DNA from: Skeletonema tropicum
Taxonomy: Eukaryota; Bacillariophyta; Thalassiosirophyceae; Thalassiosirales; Thalassiosiraceae
Assembly (NCBI GenBank): GCA_037178625.1
Contig: CM074132.1
Span: 992,001-1,056,000, forward strand
Direction: 5' to 3'
DNA: 64,000 nt
The position numbers and the translations under genes were made by a program. Below are positions 31,309 to 41,634 of this stretch, in pieces. The notes beneath the pieces were generated by a model that saw nothing but the letters and a program-made list of their open reading frames with translations, did no database searches and was not told the origin of the DNA. Numbering within the stretch: the first letter of the stretch is position 1; each line of letters opens with the position of its first letter.

Positions 31309-31947
31309 ATATACTTCTAATCCAAGCTTCGGTCGAGCTTGAGTTTTTAAAACTTGGTTAGTCGAGCGAAGCAGAGCTTACCTGTCATTTTGTTCGAAAT
31401 TATTCCTGTCGGTGTGTCCGTGTGTCGGTCCGTCGTGGACATAAATAGAAATAACAATAACCCTCGGAAATTTAGTGCAAAGTGCAACCAAAGAAGGCGC
31501 GAACCGAACCTACCAATGCTCCGAGAGGAAAACGGTTCCCGTGAACCAACAAAGCAATGGGTGCCCGGACTGGAAGGCTTCACAGCGCAGCGATGTGCAA
31601 TACTGGTGAAAAAGCAAGAGGAAGCAAATCTGTAGCTGTAGCTACACTGTAGAAAGAGTCGGTAGTCAGTAGTCGGTAGCGGTAGTTGGAACAGGAACAG
31701 ACTGAAGAACAGCATCGAAAGGGCTGTTACTAATTACAAGCATTCGTAGATAAAGAAGAGAAGAATAGAGTAGTGATGCACAGAAAGAGAAAGAGCGCCG
31801 CATAGGATCAAGCGTGTATGTGTTCGCGTTCGATGGGTCACAGTGGAGGAGAAACAATGTACGTGCAGTACAAGTGGAACAGAGAGATTAGAGAGGCAAT
31901 TAGTCTGACGAGATGCCGAGAAGAAGAAAGAAAGTTATTCACGAAGC
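31309..31947. other. Intergenic accessory sequence
   Basis: No gene recognised. The sequence contains open stretches without homology to known families and no obvious repeat structure. Confidence 0.35.
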
Positions 31948-32337
31948 TTGAGCTGCTGCTTACAATTTCGCCGCAGTAAGCAGCAGAAGATGATGCTGAT
32001 GCAAAGGCGCTCGATGAATGGCGCGCCTATATGGATCGTGGAGCCACCTCTGCAGCTGCCTTCGCCGCAGCAGCAGCAGAAGATGAAGCTGCCGATAAGT
32101 GCTGTTGGTGTGGTGGTGCTGGTGGTTGCGATTGTTGTTGTTGTAAAGCTGCTGCCAACGCTGCGAAGGCCCTCGATGAATGGCTCAGCCTTGTGGATGC
32201 CAAAATGCTGCCACCCTTATTGATTCTTGAAAGACCAATCCAACAGCGCCCCTTTTTATTCCCAATGACCCGGCCGCTGTGAATGTTGACGTTAAAGACT
32301 AAGACTTCGATTTTGACGTCTTTGATGAGAAGTAGTT
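31948..32337 (+). pseudogene. Ala/Cys-rich gene relic with internal duplication
   Basis: One frame reads KALDEWRAYMDRGATSAAAFAAAAAEDEAADKCCWCGG..CDCCCCKAAANAAKALDEWLSLVDAK, so the ALDEW unit occurs twice about 60 codons apart. Just upstream an AAYNFAA-like stretch resembles the AAAFAA block but lies in another frame and is cut by a TAA, and the acidic DFDFDVFDEK end lies after further stops. This looks like a decayed repetitive gene. The family is not recognised, and chance low complexity remains possible. Confidence 0.4.
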
Positions 32338-33080
32338 AATGTTAAGAGTGTTGGTGGATGCTTCAAGGAACCAGATAGTGATAGTGATAAGCTTGATACT
32401 TTAACTCTAACAAGATCAAGAGCTTATAGTGATTAGATGAGCTTGGGTCTGAATATGAATAGAGAGTGATACTATTACTATATGTAACAATGACTAACAG
32501 AAATTTCAGATGCATCGAGTGTTAGCATTTTATATGTTATATTGACCGAGTTTAATGGGCCACTAGAAGCTCTGCTCATGCGCAGGATGAGAAGCCCAGC
32601 AAAGCTTGGTAGGTTTTGATCTCCGGACGAATTGAGATATGATAAATGTGATGAACACAAGTGTGAACCGTTTCAGATTCAGCAACACAAGTGTGAACCG
32701 GGTCAGAAACACCGCCTAATATAGATCATAGTAGAGGTATGTTAGTAGATAAACTTTATGAGCTTGATGGAGGCTGATACTAGTAAGCCTTCTAATAGGT
32801 TGGTCAAAGAAATCTGTGAATTTTGGCTGATTTTGGAGGCCACTTGTCACTTGTCCCACACTGTGGTGCTGGTGCCCATCTCATGTGTTCAATGTGAGCC
32901 AGAAGGCCTTCTCCTCCCGCGTTTATTGTGGTGATCGGACACGGCCCGGCAGGCCTGTCTCCTCCCGCGTTTATGTTCGTGATGGTGATGGTGATTGTGA
33001 TTTAAATAATGAGAGGAGCTAAGTCGTTCGGTCGTTCTGTCCGGGCCCTTTGGCGTGTCCTTTGGCCTTCACGGGCATTT
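32338..33080. other. Accessory intergenic sequence with short direct repeats
   Basis: No gene seen. Direct repeats include AACACAAGTGTGAACCG twice (about 32653 and 32683) and a CTCCTCCCGCGTTTAT unit twice (about 32910 and 32960). A satellite fragment inside it is listed separately. Confidence 0.45.
32521..32600 (+). repeat. Fragment related to the 184-bp satellite
   Basis: TTTAATGGGCCACTAGAAGC at 32550-32569 with flanking ATATTGACCGAG and CTGCTCATGCGCA matches the satellite segment that reads GAGTATAATGGGCCACTAGAAG followed by CGGCTCGTGCC. It is an isolated partial unit about 9 kb from the array. Confidence 0.75.
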
Positions 33081-33082
33081 TC

Positions 33083-33507
33083 GATCGACTCTTTCTTTGA
33101 TTGGCTTGATTTGACCCCTTGCCCCCCCCGTTTTTAGAATTTTCGATTGACTCTTTCTTTGATTGGCTTAGATTTGATTGTTCAGGGGGGGACACCCCCC
33201 CTTGCCCCCCCCGTTTTTAGAATTTTCGATTGACTCTTTCTTTGATTGGCTTAGATTTGATTGTTCAGGGGGGGACACCCCCCCTTTCCCCCCCGTTTTT
33301 AGAATTTTCGATTGACTCTTTCTTTGATTGGCTTAGATTCGATTGTTCAGGGGGGACACCCCCCCTTGCCCCCCGTTATTGGAATTTTCGATTGACTCTT
33401 TCTTTGATTGGCTTAGATTTGATTGTTCAGGGGGGGACACCCCCCCTTGCCCCCCCCGTTTTTAGAATTTTCGATTGACTCTTTCTTTGATTGGCTTAGA
33501 TTTGACG
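33083..33507. repeat. G-run/C-run minisatellite, period 80-83 bp, about 5-6 units
   Basis: Landmark CGATTGACTC recurs at 33144, 33227, 33309, 33389 and 33472, preceded by a variant at about 33085. Each full unit holds CTTTCTTTGATTGGCTTAG, then a run of six or seven G, ACA, and a run of six or seven C, forming a strong hairpin, then a second C run and TTTTTAGAATTTT. Unit length varies mainly in the homopolymer runs. Confidence 0.92.
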
Positions 33508-34047
33508 AGATGCATGGAATAGGAAAGATGACACATAAGGACGGGCGAGTATGCAAGGGTATTTGGGAGAACGGAAAGATTGTATATGAAGGAGAGTTGA
33601 ACGAAAATGGGAAGCCACACGGAAGAGGCAAATGGACCTACTCGGATTCGGTGAATGGAAGAGAGGAAAGAAGTGTGGTCAGTTTGAAAACATTTATATT
33701 GTCAGGGTCGAGGTCAGCGAGCAAGTCTACTACGAGAACGATGAAGTCAAATCGGACTCAAACGTGAAGCGTGAAGCACTGGATGCAGACACCGATAATG
33801 AAGATGCCCGACCGCAAATCATGCAAAGACCACGATCGAACAGGTCAATTGCTCCTTGACTAACTGGAAAACAAAATTTGATATTGTGTGTAACTTAGCA
33901 CAGAGTTCTGGGGTCGATCTTGAAACCCTCAACAATATCAGAAATGAACATGATACTCTTACATTGTACAACAAGGCTCTCACTTCTAACGTCAATTACA
34001 TCACCACTTTCACCAACATTAAGAAGGAATCCGAGAGTGGGTACTAA
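33507..34047 (+). pseudogene. Broken MORN-repeat gene
   Basis: The sequence begins abruptly at the minisatellite edge with MHGIGKMTHKDGRVCKGIWENGKIVYEGELNENGKPHGRGKWTY in one frame, the (Y)EGE/W.NG..HG.G MORN pattern. The next repeat, GEWKRGKKCGQFEN, continues in another frame, implying two extra bases near 33645-33650. A further frame change occurs around 33855, where an in-frame stop follows SNRSIAP and a helical segment (NWKTKFDIVCNLAQSSGVDLETL) continues in a different frame. MORN proteins tether to membranes or the cytoskeleton. Given the missing start and two frame breaks, this is a 5'-truncated pseudogene; an intron could explain at most one of the breaks. Confidence 0.65.
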
Positions 34048-34683
34048 CTCTGCCAAATCATACTAACAGTCCTGTAGAATATTATTTCACCAAATGATTT
34101 ACATCTCGCTCTAATTTCTTCCTACCTGTCTTCAATCGTTTCCACACGTTCACATTAAACCTCTTCATAGATAATCCCTCTCACATAAATCAATATTCTC
34201 CCAACCGTGTCTCAGTAATCACTACACAGCATTCGTAGAAGGCAATGTACAACCTTTATTACATAATTATTAAAGTGTTACATAACGTACTATTTGAATA
34301 CTGCTATGTATATAAGTAGACACAATCAATATCGTAGTAGATAGCCGGTGCCTCCTCTCTTATTTAGAAAACCCGCGCAGCGGCTAGACGAGCGTCAGCG
34401 AGGCTAGTAGATATTGTAGGTAGATAGTTGGCCGAAGGACACAGGTCACAACAAACAACAAGAAATGAAAAAGGGGGGCCATAGTTATTGTCAATCTAAC
34501 TCACCTATTCCCTATTCTCCCATGAGGTTATCATTCTCTTTTCTCCTGAAAATTAACGCAACAAAAATCGAATCCGAGCTAATAACCATACATACAATGG
34601 CGAGATTGTGACCAAGACTGGCTGGTAAGCTCTGGTGATACTCAAGCTTGATAGTAAAGAAGAAGGCTAATAGCAACTCAAAA
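34048..34683. other. Upstream region of the ERGIC gene
   Basis: No gene seen. 34511-34568 and 34612-34683 are the source of the duplicated blocks found at 30444-30506 and 31130-31205. Confidence 0.5.
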
Positions 34684-35754
34684 ATGGTGCGATCATCCTT
34701 CGACGCCTTCGCCAAGCCAATCGACAGCGTCCGCGAACGCTCCGTCTCAGGCGGCTTCATCACCCTCCTCGCCTCCGCCACAGCAGCCATACTCCTAATT
34801 TCCCAACTATACATCTACCTCCAAGTGCAAACTCGACATTCCATGCATCTGGCTCACTCGGTACCATCTCTTCTATTCAGTAATAACGGGAATAAAAGTA
34901 GCGCAGCGGCTGCACGAAAATTGTTGGGGAATGGACACTATTACATCCCGCTCAAGCTGCACGTGACCTTTCCGCACTTGTCGTGCAATGCACTTGATTA
35001 TGCTCATGATGGGAACGATTCCTCCTCTGGGAAGTTTGAGCACTACCATTCCAAACCGTATACATTTACAAAGCGTGTGCCGACGAATGAGGAGTATAAA
35101 AAGGCAGTGGGGCACACTATTGGTCCAAAAAGTAGGGACAACAGAGAGAAACGACGAGAGGGGTGCACGGTATCGGGAACAATTCACATTCCAAGAGTGG
35201 GGGGAACATTGTCCGTGAGTGTCAGTCCTGACGCGTGGCGGCGGGCTACGTCTGTATTGGCATTTGGTATGGATTTATTGGGGGGACAAAAGGAGGATGT
35301 TGACCCATTCCACGGTAGATTGCCAAATGTGACGCATTATGTGCATGATGTGACGTTTGGTGCACCATTTCCACCGGGCACGAATCCACTGCAGGATGCA
35401 CATCATGTAATGGACAATGGGAGTGGAGTAGCTTTAGCGAATGTGGCGGTAAAGTTGGTCCCAACAACGTACAAGCGAGCGTTTCATTCGGAACGGGAGA
35501 CGTATCAAGCGAGTGTGAGTCGGCATATTGTTGAGCCGGCGACTTTGGCAGCGCAGCGATCGATGTTGTTGCCTGGGTTGATGATTACGTATGACTTTAC
35601 TCCGCTAGCGGTGAGACATGTTGAGAAGAGAGAGAATTTGTTTGTGTTTCTGAGCTCTTTGGTGGGCATCGTAGGAGGTGTATTTGTGACTGTTGGGCTG
35701 GTGAGCGGTTGTGTGGTCAATTCAGCACAAGCAGTTGCAAAGAAGATGGATTAA
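34684..35754 (+). CDS. ERGIC/Erv41-Erv46-type cargo receptor
   Basis: A 356-residue two-helix protein that recycles between ER and Golgi in COPII/COPI vesicles. The ATG at 34684 is chosen because the open frame to 34648 begins with TTG and the family start MVRSSFDAF.KP is canonical. Seen: an N-terminal helix (GGFITLLASATAAILLISQLYIYL, about 24-47), a lumenal domain with IPLKLHVTFPHLSC, EGCTVSGTIHIPRVGGTLSVS, and a C-terminal block ITYDFTPLAVRHVEKRENLFVFLSSLVGIVGGVFVTVGLVSG that holds the second helix. These are hallmark Erv41/46 motifs. The lumenal loop contains an algal insertion around FHSERETYQ. A truncated copy of its 5' end lies 3.5 kb upstream. Confidence 0.93.
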   Translation: MVRSSFDAFAKPIDSVRERSVSGGFITLLASATAAILLISQLYIYLQVQTRHSMHLAHSVPSLLFSNNGNKSSAAAARKLLGNGHYYIPLKLHVTFPHLSCNALDYAHDGNDSSSGKFEHYHSKPYTFTKRVPTNEEYKKAVGHTIGPKSRDNREKRREGCTVSGTIHIPRVGGTLSVSVSPDAWRRATSVLAFGMDLLGGQKEDVDPFHGRLPNVTHYVHDVTFGAPFPPGTNPLQDAHHVMDNGSGVALANVAVKLVPTTYKRAFHSERETYQASVSRHIVEPATLAAQRSMLLPGLMITYDFTPLAVRHVEKRENLFVFLSSLVGIVGGVFVTVGLVSGCVVNSAQAVAKKMD

Positions 35755-35795
35755 AATACAATTTTATTACGATGAAGATAGTAGCATGAAACCTT

Positions 35796-37695
35796 CTAAG
35801 TCAATTTAGGTTCCCACTTTTCGCAAACGTGATCCATGCTTTTCTGCCATCTGACCTGTTCAAATCCATTCTTCTTCCCAAACGGGTTTGGACAATCAAT
35901 GAATGACACAAACTCTTTCTTAAACTTCTTTTCCCATTCTCCTTGACTTTCAGGAATATATGCATCAATTACCGCTTTTAATGGCTTGACTACATCTTCT
36001 ACAAATAGTGCCTCATATCCCTCCGGCGTACCCATTTGCCTCATGAACGCGGTAGCACGTTCGGCAATCTGCCTTGCCTCGTCTGGATGAGTCTCTGCCC
36101 ACTCCATCTTCTCTCTCAGATCGGAAAGATCTGTTTGTATTGGCACATAATGTTCCCAAGGAAGGAGATGATCATGTATGTAATCTTTCGTGGGTGTAAT
36201 ATGATGAAAGAGCAATCCGGGGAAAGAAAGCTTGTCAGTTGTACCTGTCCACGTCGTTCCACCACCACCTCCAATATCAATATGATATTTGAACTTGGAC
36301 ATTTCCTCCGGTGGCATACCTTGACCAGCTAACGGGAATCCAATGTCTTCCCACTGTTTATACTTTGGATTCCCAACAGCCGCAGGTTTGCCCTTCCCTC
36401 TTGCACTAGAAAACTTTATGTTGACTTTGGGTAAGCTGTTGGTTCGAAGTGCCTCCTGTTCTGCCTCAGCTGTTAGGACAACTCCCTGCCATCTCGGTAC
36501 GAGCTGTGAATAGTTCTCTCGCATGACTGCAATCGCATCTACCAAAGGATTGGCCCCATTAAGATCAATGTTGCCCTCGATATAATCTTCAAAGTCAGGC
36601 TGGTCCAGACTATTTTGCAAATTGAGGAATGGAAAGTCAGTCCCTCTCCAAATCACCTGTGGTATCAAGTCATCGTAGGAAATCCCATCGCCGAAGACTA
36701 GTCCTGTAGTACCAATGACTTGTTTTGGTTGAAATTGTGCACATACTTCTTTGGTGAGTGACCAACTCACGAAGCAGTCCAAATGCTGTCCAGGCATTGG
36801 CATGGCTAAAATGAGATGTTTGATATGCAAGAGAAAATACAATAAGATGAGGAATCAATAAACGTGCTATACACAAACCAGTCATACTAAAACAGTCACA
36901 AATATGAAAGAACATATAACAAACAAAACACTCACCAACCATATTCGGAAACATAGGCTTTCGAAACACACTCCCAAAATGCAACACCGGAGCCTTACTC
37001 AACCCACCACCACCACTACTACCCTCCGATACATCATCACACGGCACATCCTGATCCCTATAAATACACTCCTGATCCGCCATGGCAGGATAATCACCAG
37101 ATGATACACCCATGATAAACTCGGGAGAATTCGCTGTAAATCGTTCTGGAAAGATTGCTCGGAGTAGTACCGTCAATGCCGAGAGGGAATGCATTAGTTT
37201 GTAACATCCTGGTACCCATCGTTCGTATTTGGAGTAGTATCCGGTGAATTTGTCAGTGTGTGGGTCATACCGTAGAATGGCGTATTTGGATCTCATTGTT
37301 GGGGTTTCTTGAATGACTTGTTGTAGGGTGTATTTTGGTAAGGCGATTTCATTGCGTATGAGATGAGTGTAGGTTGTAATTGTTGGGTTGTTAGTCGCAT
37401 CAGATGTGACGACGTTGTTGTTGTTTGGGAGGTGGAGTTCTTCTGAAATTTGTTTGATATCGACACTCTTTGGATCAATGTACATTCCCAGTGCGGTTTG
37501 TAGTCGCCGCCGTGAAGACTGTGAGTCATTATTTTGATCATTGACAGATGATAGAGTTGGCCCGAGAGTGTAAATGGAGGCTAGTGATGCAGCAGTGAAT
37601 GCAATGGCGAGGAGGATCAAGCGCTGTCTACCGCTGTGTAGTCGATGTTGTGACGGCATCTGCACTTGTGCACCAGACTCTGCTAAAGATGACAT
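35796..37695 (-). CDS. GT90 (CAP10-like) glycosyltransferase, two exons
   Basis: Exon 1 (37695-36936) and exon 2 (36805-35796) are joined across a 130-bp intron with GTGAGT donor and TTTTAG acceptor, reading FPNMV-AMPMPGQ. The product is 589 residues with one N-terminal membrane anchor (LILLAIAFTAASLASIYTLG, about 25-45). The C-terminal CAP10 domain has VIWRGTDFPF, KYHIDIGGGGGTTWTGTTDKL, the nucleotide-sugar-binding stretch SFPGLLFHHITPTKDYIHDHLLPWEHYVPI and EWAETHPDEARQIAERA. GT90 enzymes transfer xylose or glucose in the secretory pathway (POGLUT/CAP59-like); the acceptor here is unknown. An unusual Cys pair in exon 1 (QECIYRDQDVPC) lies before the catalytic domain. It converges with the ERGIC gene, 41 bp apart. 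Confidence 0.88.
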
Positions 37696-38203
37696 GTTGA
37701 CTGATGACCAAAGCTAATACAACTCAAACACCCGAAAGAATATTGTTGTGTAATAAGCTGAATAATCTATCCTTCTCAGCTTACCGAGCAACTGAGTAGC
37801 AACGGGCCCGATATGGGTATCAATGAACAATAAAAATTATGAGTGTAGATGATGGGCATGCGCAAGTTGCAAGAAGTTGTTGCACTGCGATGAGCTGAGA
37901 ATGAAGTCTTTCGAGTCATCAATAGAAGTCACAGAGTGACTGGGGGTCATTGTACACATAAACATGGGCTGATTTGAGATCGTGGGCCTCTTTCTTATGT
38001 TCATCTCGCTCCATCCGCAGGCCATCATCTCCCGCCATCAAAGCCAAAGCCAACCAACAACCAACCAACCCATCAAACATGCTACCGTAACATTACTTCA
38101 TTGCATTGCAACCATCCGCTGGACGCTAGAGGAGCTGCTGCAACGTATCCAAGGTGACCACCTATCATCTCTCTGTTATCAACTCTCTATAATACAGATC
38201 ATC
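37696..38203. promoter_or_regulatory. Divergent intergenic region between GT90 and Rrp15-like genes
   Basis: 508 bp with no other gene. The open frame of the downstream gene runs back to 37982 without an ATG in good context; the first such ATG is at 38204. Confidence 0.35.
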
Positions 38204-39610
38204 ATGGTGCGCCATCACGTCAAAAAGAAGAAGAAGAACGATTCTTCCAAACCAAGTGCACAAAAGAAAAAGCAGGAAGAACAGAAGCAACTGGAAGAAG
38301 AATTGCAAAATTTGGATCGATTTGCTGGCTCAAGTGATGAAGAGGAAGAAGAAGGGTTCAGTGATAATGGTGATGACAATAATGATGAGTCTAGTGATGG
38401 TGATGAAGAAGTTGCTGTAAGAGAAGAGGATGAGGAGGAAGCTTCAGGATCTGAATCAGAGGGTAGTGATGATGATGCCGATGAAGATGATGATTATGAT
38501 GATGTGTACCAAGAAGATATGAAAGGCCCAAAAGAACGCAAACAAATCAACAATAGAGATGAATCTAATAGTGAAGATGACGGAGAAGAAGAGGATAGCG
38601 AAGATGACTACGTGGATGCTATTAGAGATAATCAAGACTCTGATGATGATGATGATGAGATAATATCCTCCTCCTATGCAGCAACACAGAACGCCAAAGG
38701 TGTCGGTATGGCCAACGCCATGGCACGTATTCTCGGTGGACAATCCATGATGATGATGGATGATGATGATTCCGAAGAAGCAACAACCTCAAAAAAGAAG
38801 AAGAACAAGGGTCGCAGCAGTACCAAACCAGTCATTCTTTCCAAAACAATCACACCATTGCAACGACTTCAACAAAAGATGAAAACCGAAGAACAGGCAT
38901 TACGTGCAAAACGTCAAAGTCGTCGTACGGAAAACCTCTCGGCGATGCGATTGCCTCTTGCACCTTCGGCGGGAATGTCTGCTGAAAAGTTATGGAAGGA
39001 GACGAAGAAGTCCAAACGGAAACGTAGTAACCTTGATGATGGTGTTGATGGTGATGATTTCAAGAATGATGCAGCGGCAATTGCACATGAGATTGAAGGG
39101 GAGCGAGCCCATCGACGCATTGCCACACGTGGTGTGGTAGCATTATTCAATGCCATTTCGAAGCATCGTGCAGCAGTGGCGGCAGAGGCAACGGCCAAGG
39201 AAGAAGAGAAGCGTTTGGCAAGAGAGGAAGGACGACGTGCTAGAAAGAATAATGGTGATGAAAGTGGTGGTGTGAGTAGTCAGACGAAGCATGGATTTTT
39301 GGATTTGATTAAAAAGTCGGCTGTTTCGGGAAGTCAAGGAGGAGAGAGTAGTAGCAGTGGTGCCAATGGTACAACAAAGCAGAAGCAGCAGCACGATGAT
39401 GCTTCTAGTTCCAACAATGGTGATAGTACAGACAAGAAGGACAAGTCGGTTGGATGGAGTGCACTCAAAGATGATTACATGATGGCAGCCAAATTGAAGG
39501 ATTGGGATAAAATGTCGGATGATGACGATGATGATGAACCTCCATCATTTGGAGATGAAGACTCACCTGCTAAAGTTCCAAAGAACAGTAGAAAACGTCT
39601 AAAGGCGTAG
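38204..39610 (+). CDS. Rrp15-like ribosome biogenesis protein
   Basis: Read from the ATG at 38204 (MVRHHVKKKKK), the product is 468 residues. Seen: a basic N-terminus, a long Asp/Glu/Ser-rich acidic region (about 40-190), and a C-terminal domain with TPLQRLQQKMKTEEQ, the core ERAHRRIATRGVVALFNAISKHR, KHGFLDLIK and finally VGWSALKDDYMMAAKLKDWDKMSDDD. The R(R)IA.RGVV.LFNA motif is diagnostic of Rrp15, a nucleolar factor in pre-60S rRNA processing. The acidic stretch is unusually long compared with yeast Rrp15 (about 250 residues). The frame upstream of 38204 is open but starts with GTG and is not supported. It is transcribed divergently from GT90. Confidence 0.85.
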   Translation: MVRHHVKKKKKNDSSKPSAQKKKQEEQKQLEEELQNLDRFAGSSDEEEEEGFSDNGDDNNDESSDGDEEVAVREEDEEEASGSESEGSDDDADEDDDYDDVYQEDMKGPKERKQINNRDESNSEDDGEEEDSEDDYVDAIRDNQDSDDDDDEIISSSYAATQNAKGVGMANAMARILGGQSMMMMDDDDSEEATTSKKKKNKGRSSTKPVILSKTITPLQRLQQKMKTEEQALRAKRQSRRTENLSAMRLPLAPSAGMSAEKLWKETKKSKRKRSNLDDGVDGDDFKNDAAAIAHEIEGERAHRRIATRGVVALFNAISKHRAAVAAEATAKEEEKRLAREEGRRARKNNGDESGGVSSQTKHGFLDLIKKSAVSGSQGGESSSSGANGTTKQKQQHDDASSSNNGDSTDKKDKSVGWSALKDDYMMAAKLKDWDKMSDDDDDDEPPSFGDEDSPAKVPKNSRKRLKA

Positions 39611-39773
39611 AAGAAAGAAAGTATAGACATAATAATTGTCTTCAAAGAACTACATAGCGTGTTGAAACATCGTGTTATTGTCTACCTGTTCTCCACGCAA
39701 ATCTGAGATGTTCAATACTTCATTCCATTCTTCTTCGCCTCAAAATCCAATCCTCCAATCACAACGTGAACGA

Positions 39774-40548
39774 TCAGCCTTCAATGGGAGGGACATAGTC
39801 ACCAAACTCACGAAGGAAGCGCTGCATGCGAGCATCGGCGGCGTTACACTGAGTTTCTTCGATATGAAACTCGAATGGAGGATCAGAATAACAGCTTTCG
39901 ACAGTCTCCTTGAAGTCATAGAGAAGCTGCATCACTCCTTGACGAGTGTATTCTCCATCAATCTCCAACACCTCATTACTATTCTTTAGGAGATCGTTCC
40001 ACATCTTCCGCCAAATCTTTCACCATCTCATGCATGCCTCCTTCGTTGTCGTACATCCACACATCATGTTCACTCAAATTATAAGTGTAGGCAAAGAGGC
40101 TGTCGAACCTATCAGCAGGTAATGTCTTTAGCTTCCAGCTTGTGGCTTTATACAAGGTGAAACCATCGAGAATCTCATAACTGAACGAGGTGTCAAACGT
40201 CATTACACAATGATTGGCCTGATCGCCAAGGACGTACTCTTCCATTACATCCAACATCTCATTTCTCTTTTTCGTCATGAGAACATGACGTACAGTACAC
40301 ACCTCAAGTGCGGTGAATTTAGAAGGCTCAAATTCATCATCATCGTCATCCAGCACCTCAAAGTCAGTGCCATCATCATCTGTTACCAAGATATCTCGAA
40401 TGAGCAAAGAAGAAACATTTTCTGGGTCCTTCCTTGCAAAGCTCCAGAACTCCCTCCAGGAGGCATCGTAGGGGTTCATCGTTTGACCTTCCTTCTTCTC
40501 TTCTTCCGCCTTATCTTTTGGCTCTAAACTGTCGGGAGGTGATGACAT
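39774..40548 (-). pseudogene. Acidic protein gene interrupted by a frameshift
   Basis: The first frame starts at ATG 40548 (alternative 40572), MSSPPDSLEPKDKAEEEKKE, and runs to a stop near 39979, with YDASWREFWSFARKDPENVSSLLIRDILV and a beta-rich middle. A second frame overlapping it by about 26 bases continues with WNDLLKNSNEVLEIDGEYTRQGVMQLLYDFKETV to 39774. Composition and sense suggest one protein of about 255 residues broken by a +1 (or one-base) shift near 40000. No GT-AG intron of usual size fits. It could be a real mutation, a sequencing error or translational frameshifting. The family is not recognised. Confidence 0.5.
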
Positions 40549-40572
40549 GATGTTGATGCGATCTGATTGCAT

Positions 40573-41016
40573 GAGGTGTGAAATGAGGACAAGTGGCAGA
40601 GCACAGTGAAGCTGAAAGTTTCACCCACGGTGGGTCAAGTCTTTTTGTATCGTGACTAAATTTAAAGGCAGAAACAGGATCAATTTCAGATTGTGATGCA
40701 GTCATGCCATATCGCGAGAAAGGCTTAAATGCGCAACCTCGAGTCGAGACGAGGAGCTTCTTTCCTTCAAGGCTCCCATTACCTTCCACGAAAGCTCTAT
40801 GTAAATAATACGCAAGGGTGTTGAAAGAAATGTAAAAAATTGCTATTGTTTTGGAGCAATGACTCAACTGACGGCACGGCTTCAAGCACAAGCAGCTTCA
40901 AACACTTTCATATATGAGCATGCCACATTACCTGTAAACTAATCTTGTCGCTCTATTATTATCTACTGCTCTAATATTATCTACTGCACATCCCACAAAC
41001 ACATATTGTGTCCCTT
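40573..41016. other. Intergenic region
   Basis: No supported gene between two genes on the minus strand. Confidence 0.35.
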
Positions 41017-41634
41017 CTACATTTCAAACTCAACGATTGGCTTGAGCTTGTCGTCAATATTTTTGTCATCTTGAACCTGTTCATACCGAGAAGTCAATCT
41101 GACCACAAACGCAGATAATGAAGAACAGATATTCATGACTGCAGCTGGAGTCAAAGATCCCACTAGGTTGTAATCAATGTAGCACGTGAGCACAAATTGT
41201 GGCACATCTTCCAACATGATACCTAGCAGAGAAAGACGTGGTACGGTACAGTTGCAGCACATCGATTTTTTGCCACAAGTTGCCAAAGTGGTCGTCTGAA
41301 TAGTCCAAAGACTGAGGAACGTAGACAGAACGCAGAAACCAAGCAACACCAAGACGACGTTCTCCAATTCAAGCAACAGATTATTATTTTCCTCGTCATC
41401 GGCATCCACCTCTCCAACATAGTAGCGGGTGTAGATTGAATAAAAGTACGTCCAATCCCCAACCAGGTCAAACAAGTTCATAAATGTTTCGCGGATCAAC
41501 GTAGGCCATTTGATAATTCGTTTTTGTTTCCTTATGCGGCTACGGGAAGTAGCTGAGCGTGTGCTGTGCATACCCAAAGTTGACTTTGAAGCCATTGAGC
41601 CTCCGCCTACGGATGCAACATCATTCGCACTCAT
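41017..41634 (-). CDS. Multi-pass membrane protein with EDVPQ motif
   Basis: Starting at ATG 41634 (the open frame to 41658 begins with TTG), the product is 205 residues. Seen: a Ser/Arg-rich N-terminus, an amphipathic region (LIRETFMNLFDLVGDWTYFYSI), two clear hydrophobic helices (LENVVLVLLGFCVLSTFLSLWTI, about 92-114, and LSLLGIMLEDVPQFVLTCYIDYNLV, about 140-165), a third weaker segment, and a charged C-terminus. The D.x.DW..Y..., then LEDxPQ sequence resembles a pattern in XK-related (scramblase-like) membrane proteins and in expanded diatom families, but the match is by eye and partial, and the protein is shorter than XK members. The function is unknown. Confidence 0.65.
   Translation of the reverse strand: MSANDVASVGGGSMASKSTLGMHSTRSATSRSRIRKQKRIIKWPTLIRETFMNLFDLVGDWTYFYSIYTRYYVGEVDADDEENNNLLLELENVVLVLLGFCVLSTFLSLWTIQTTTLATCGKKSMCCNCTVPRLSLLGIMLEDVPQFVLTCYIDYNLVGSLTPAAVMNICSSLSAFVVRLTSRYEQVQDDKNIDDKLKPIVEFEM

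Noticed and set aside
40511..40891. 126-codon minus-strand frame overlapping the frameshifted gene
   Set aside because: No domain, odd composition and overlap with the better-supported frame.
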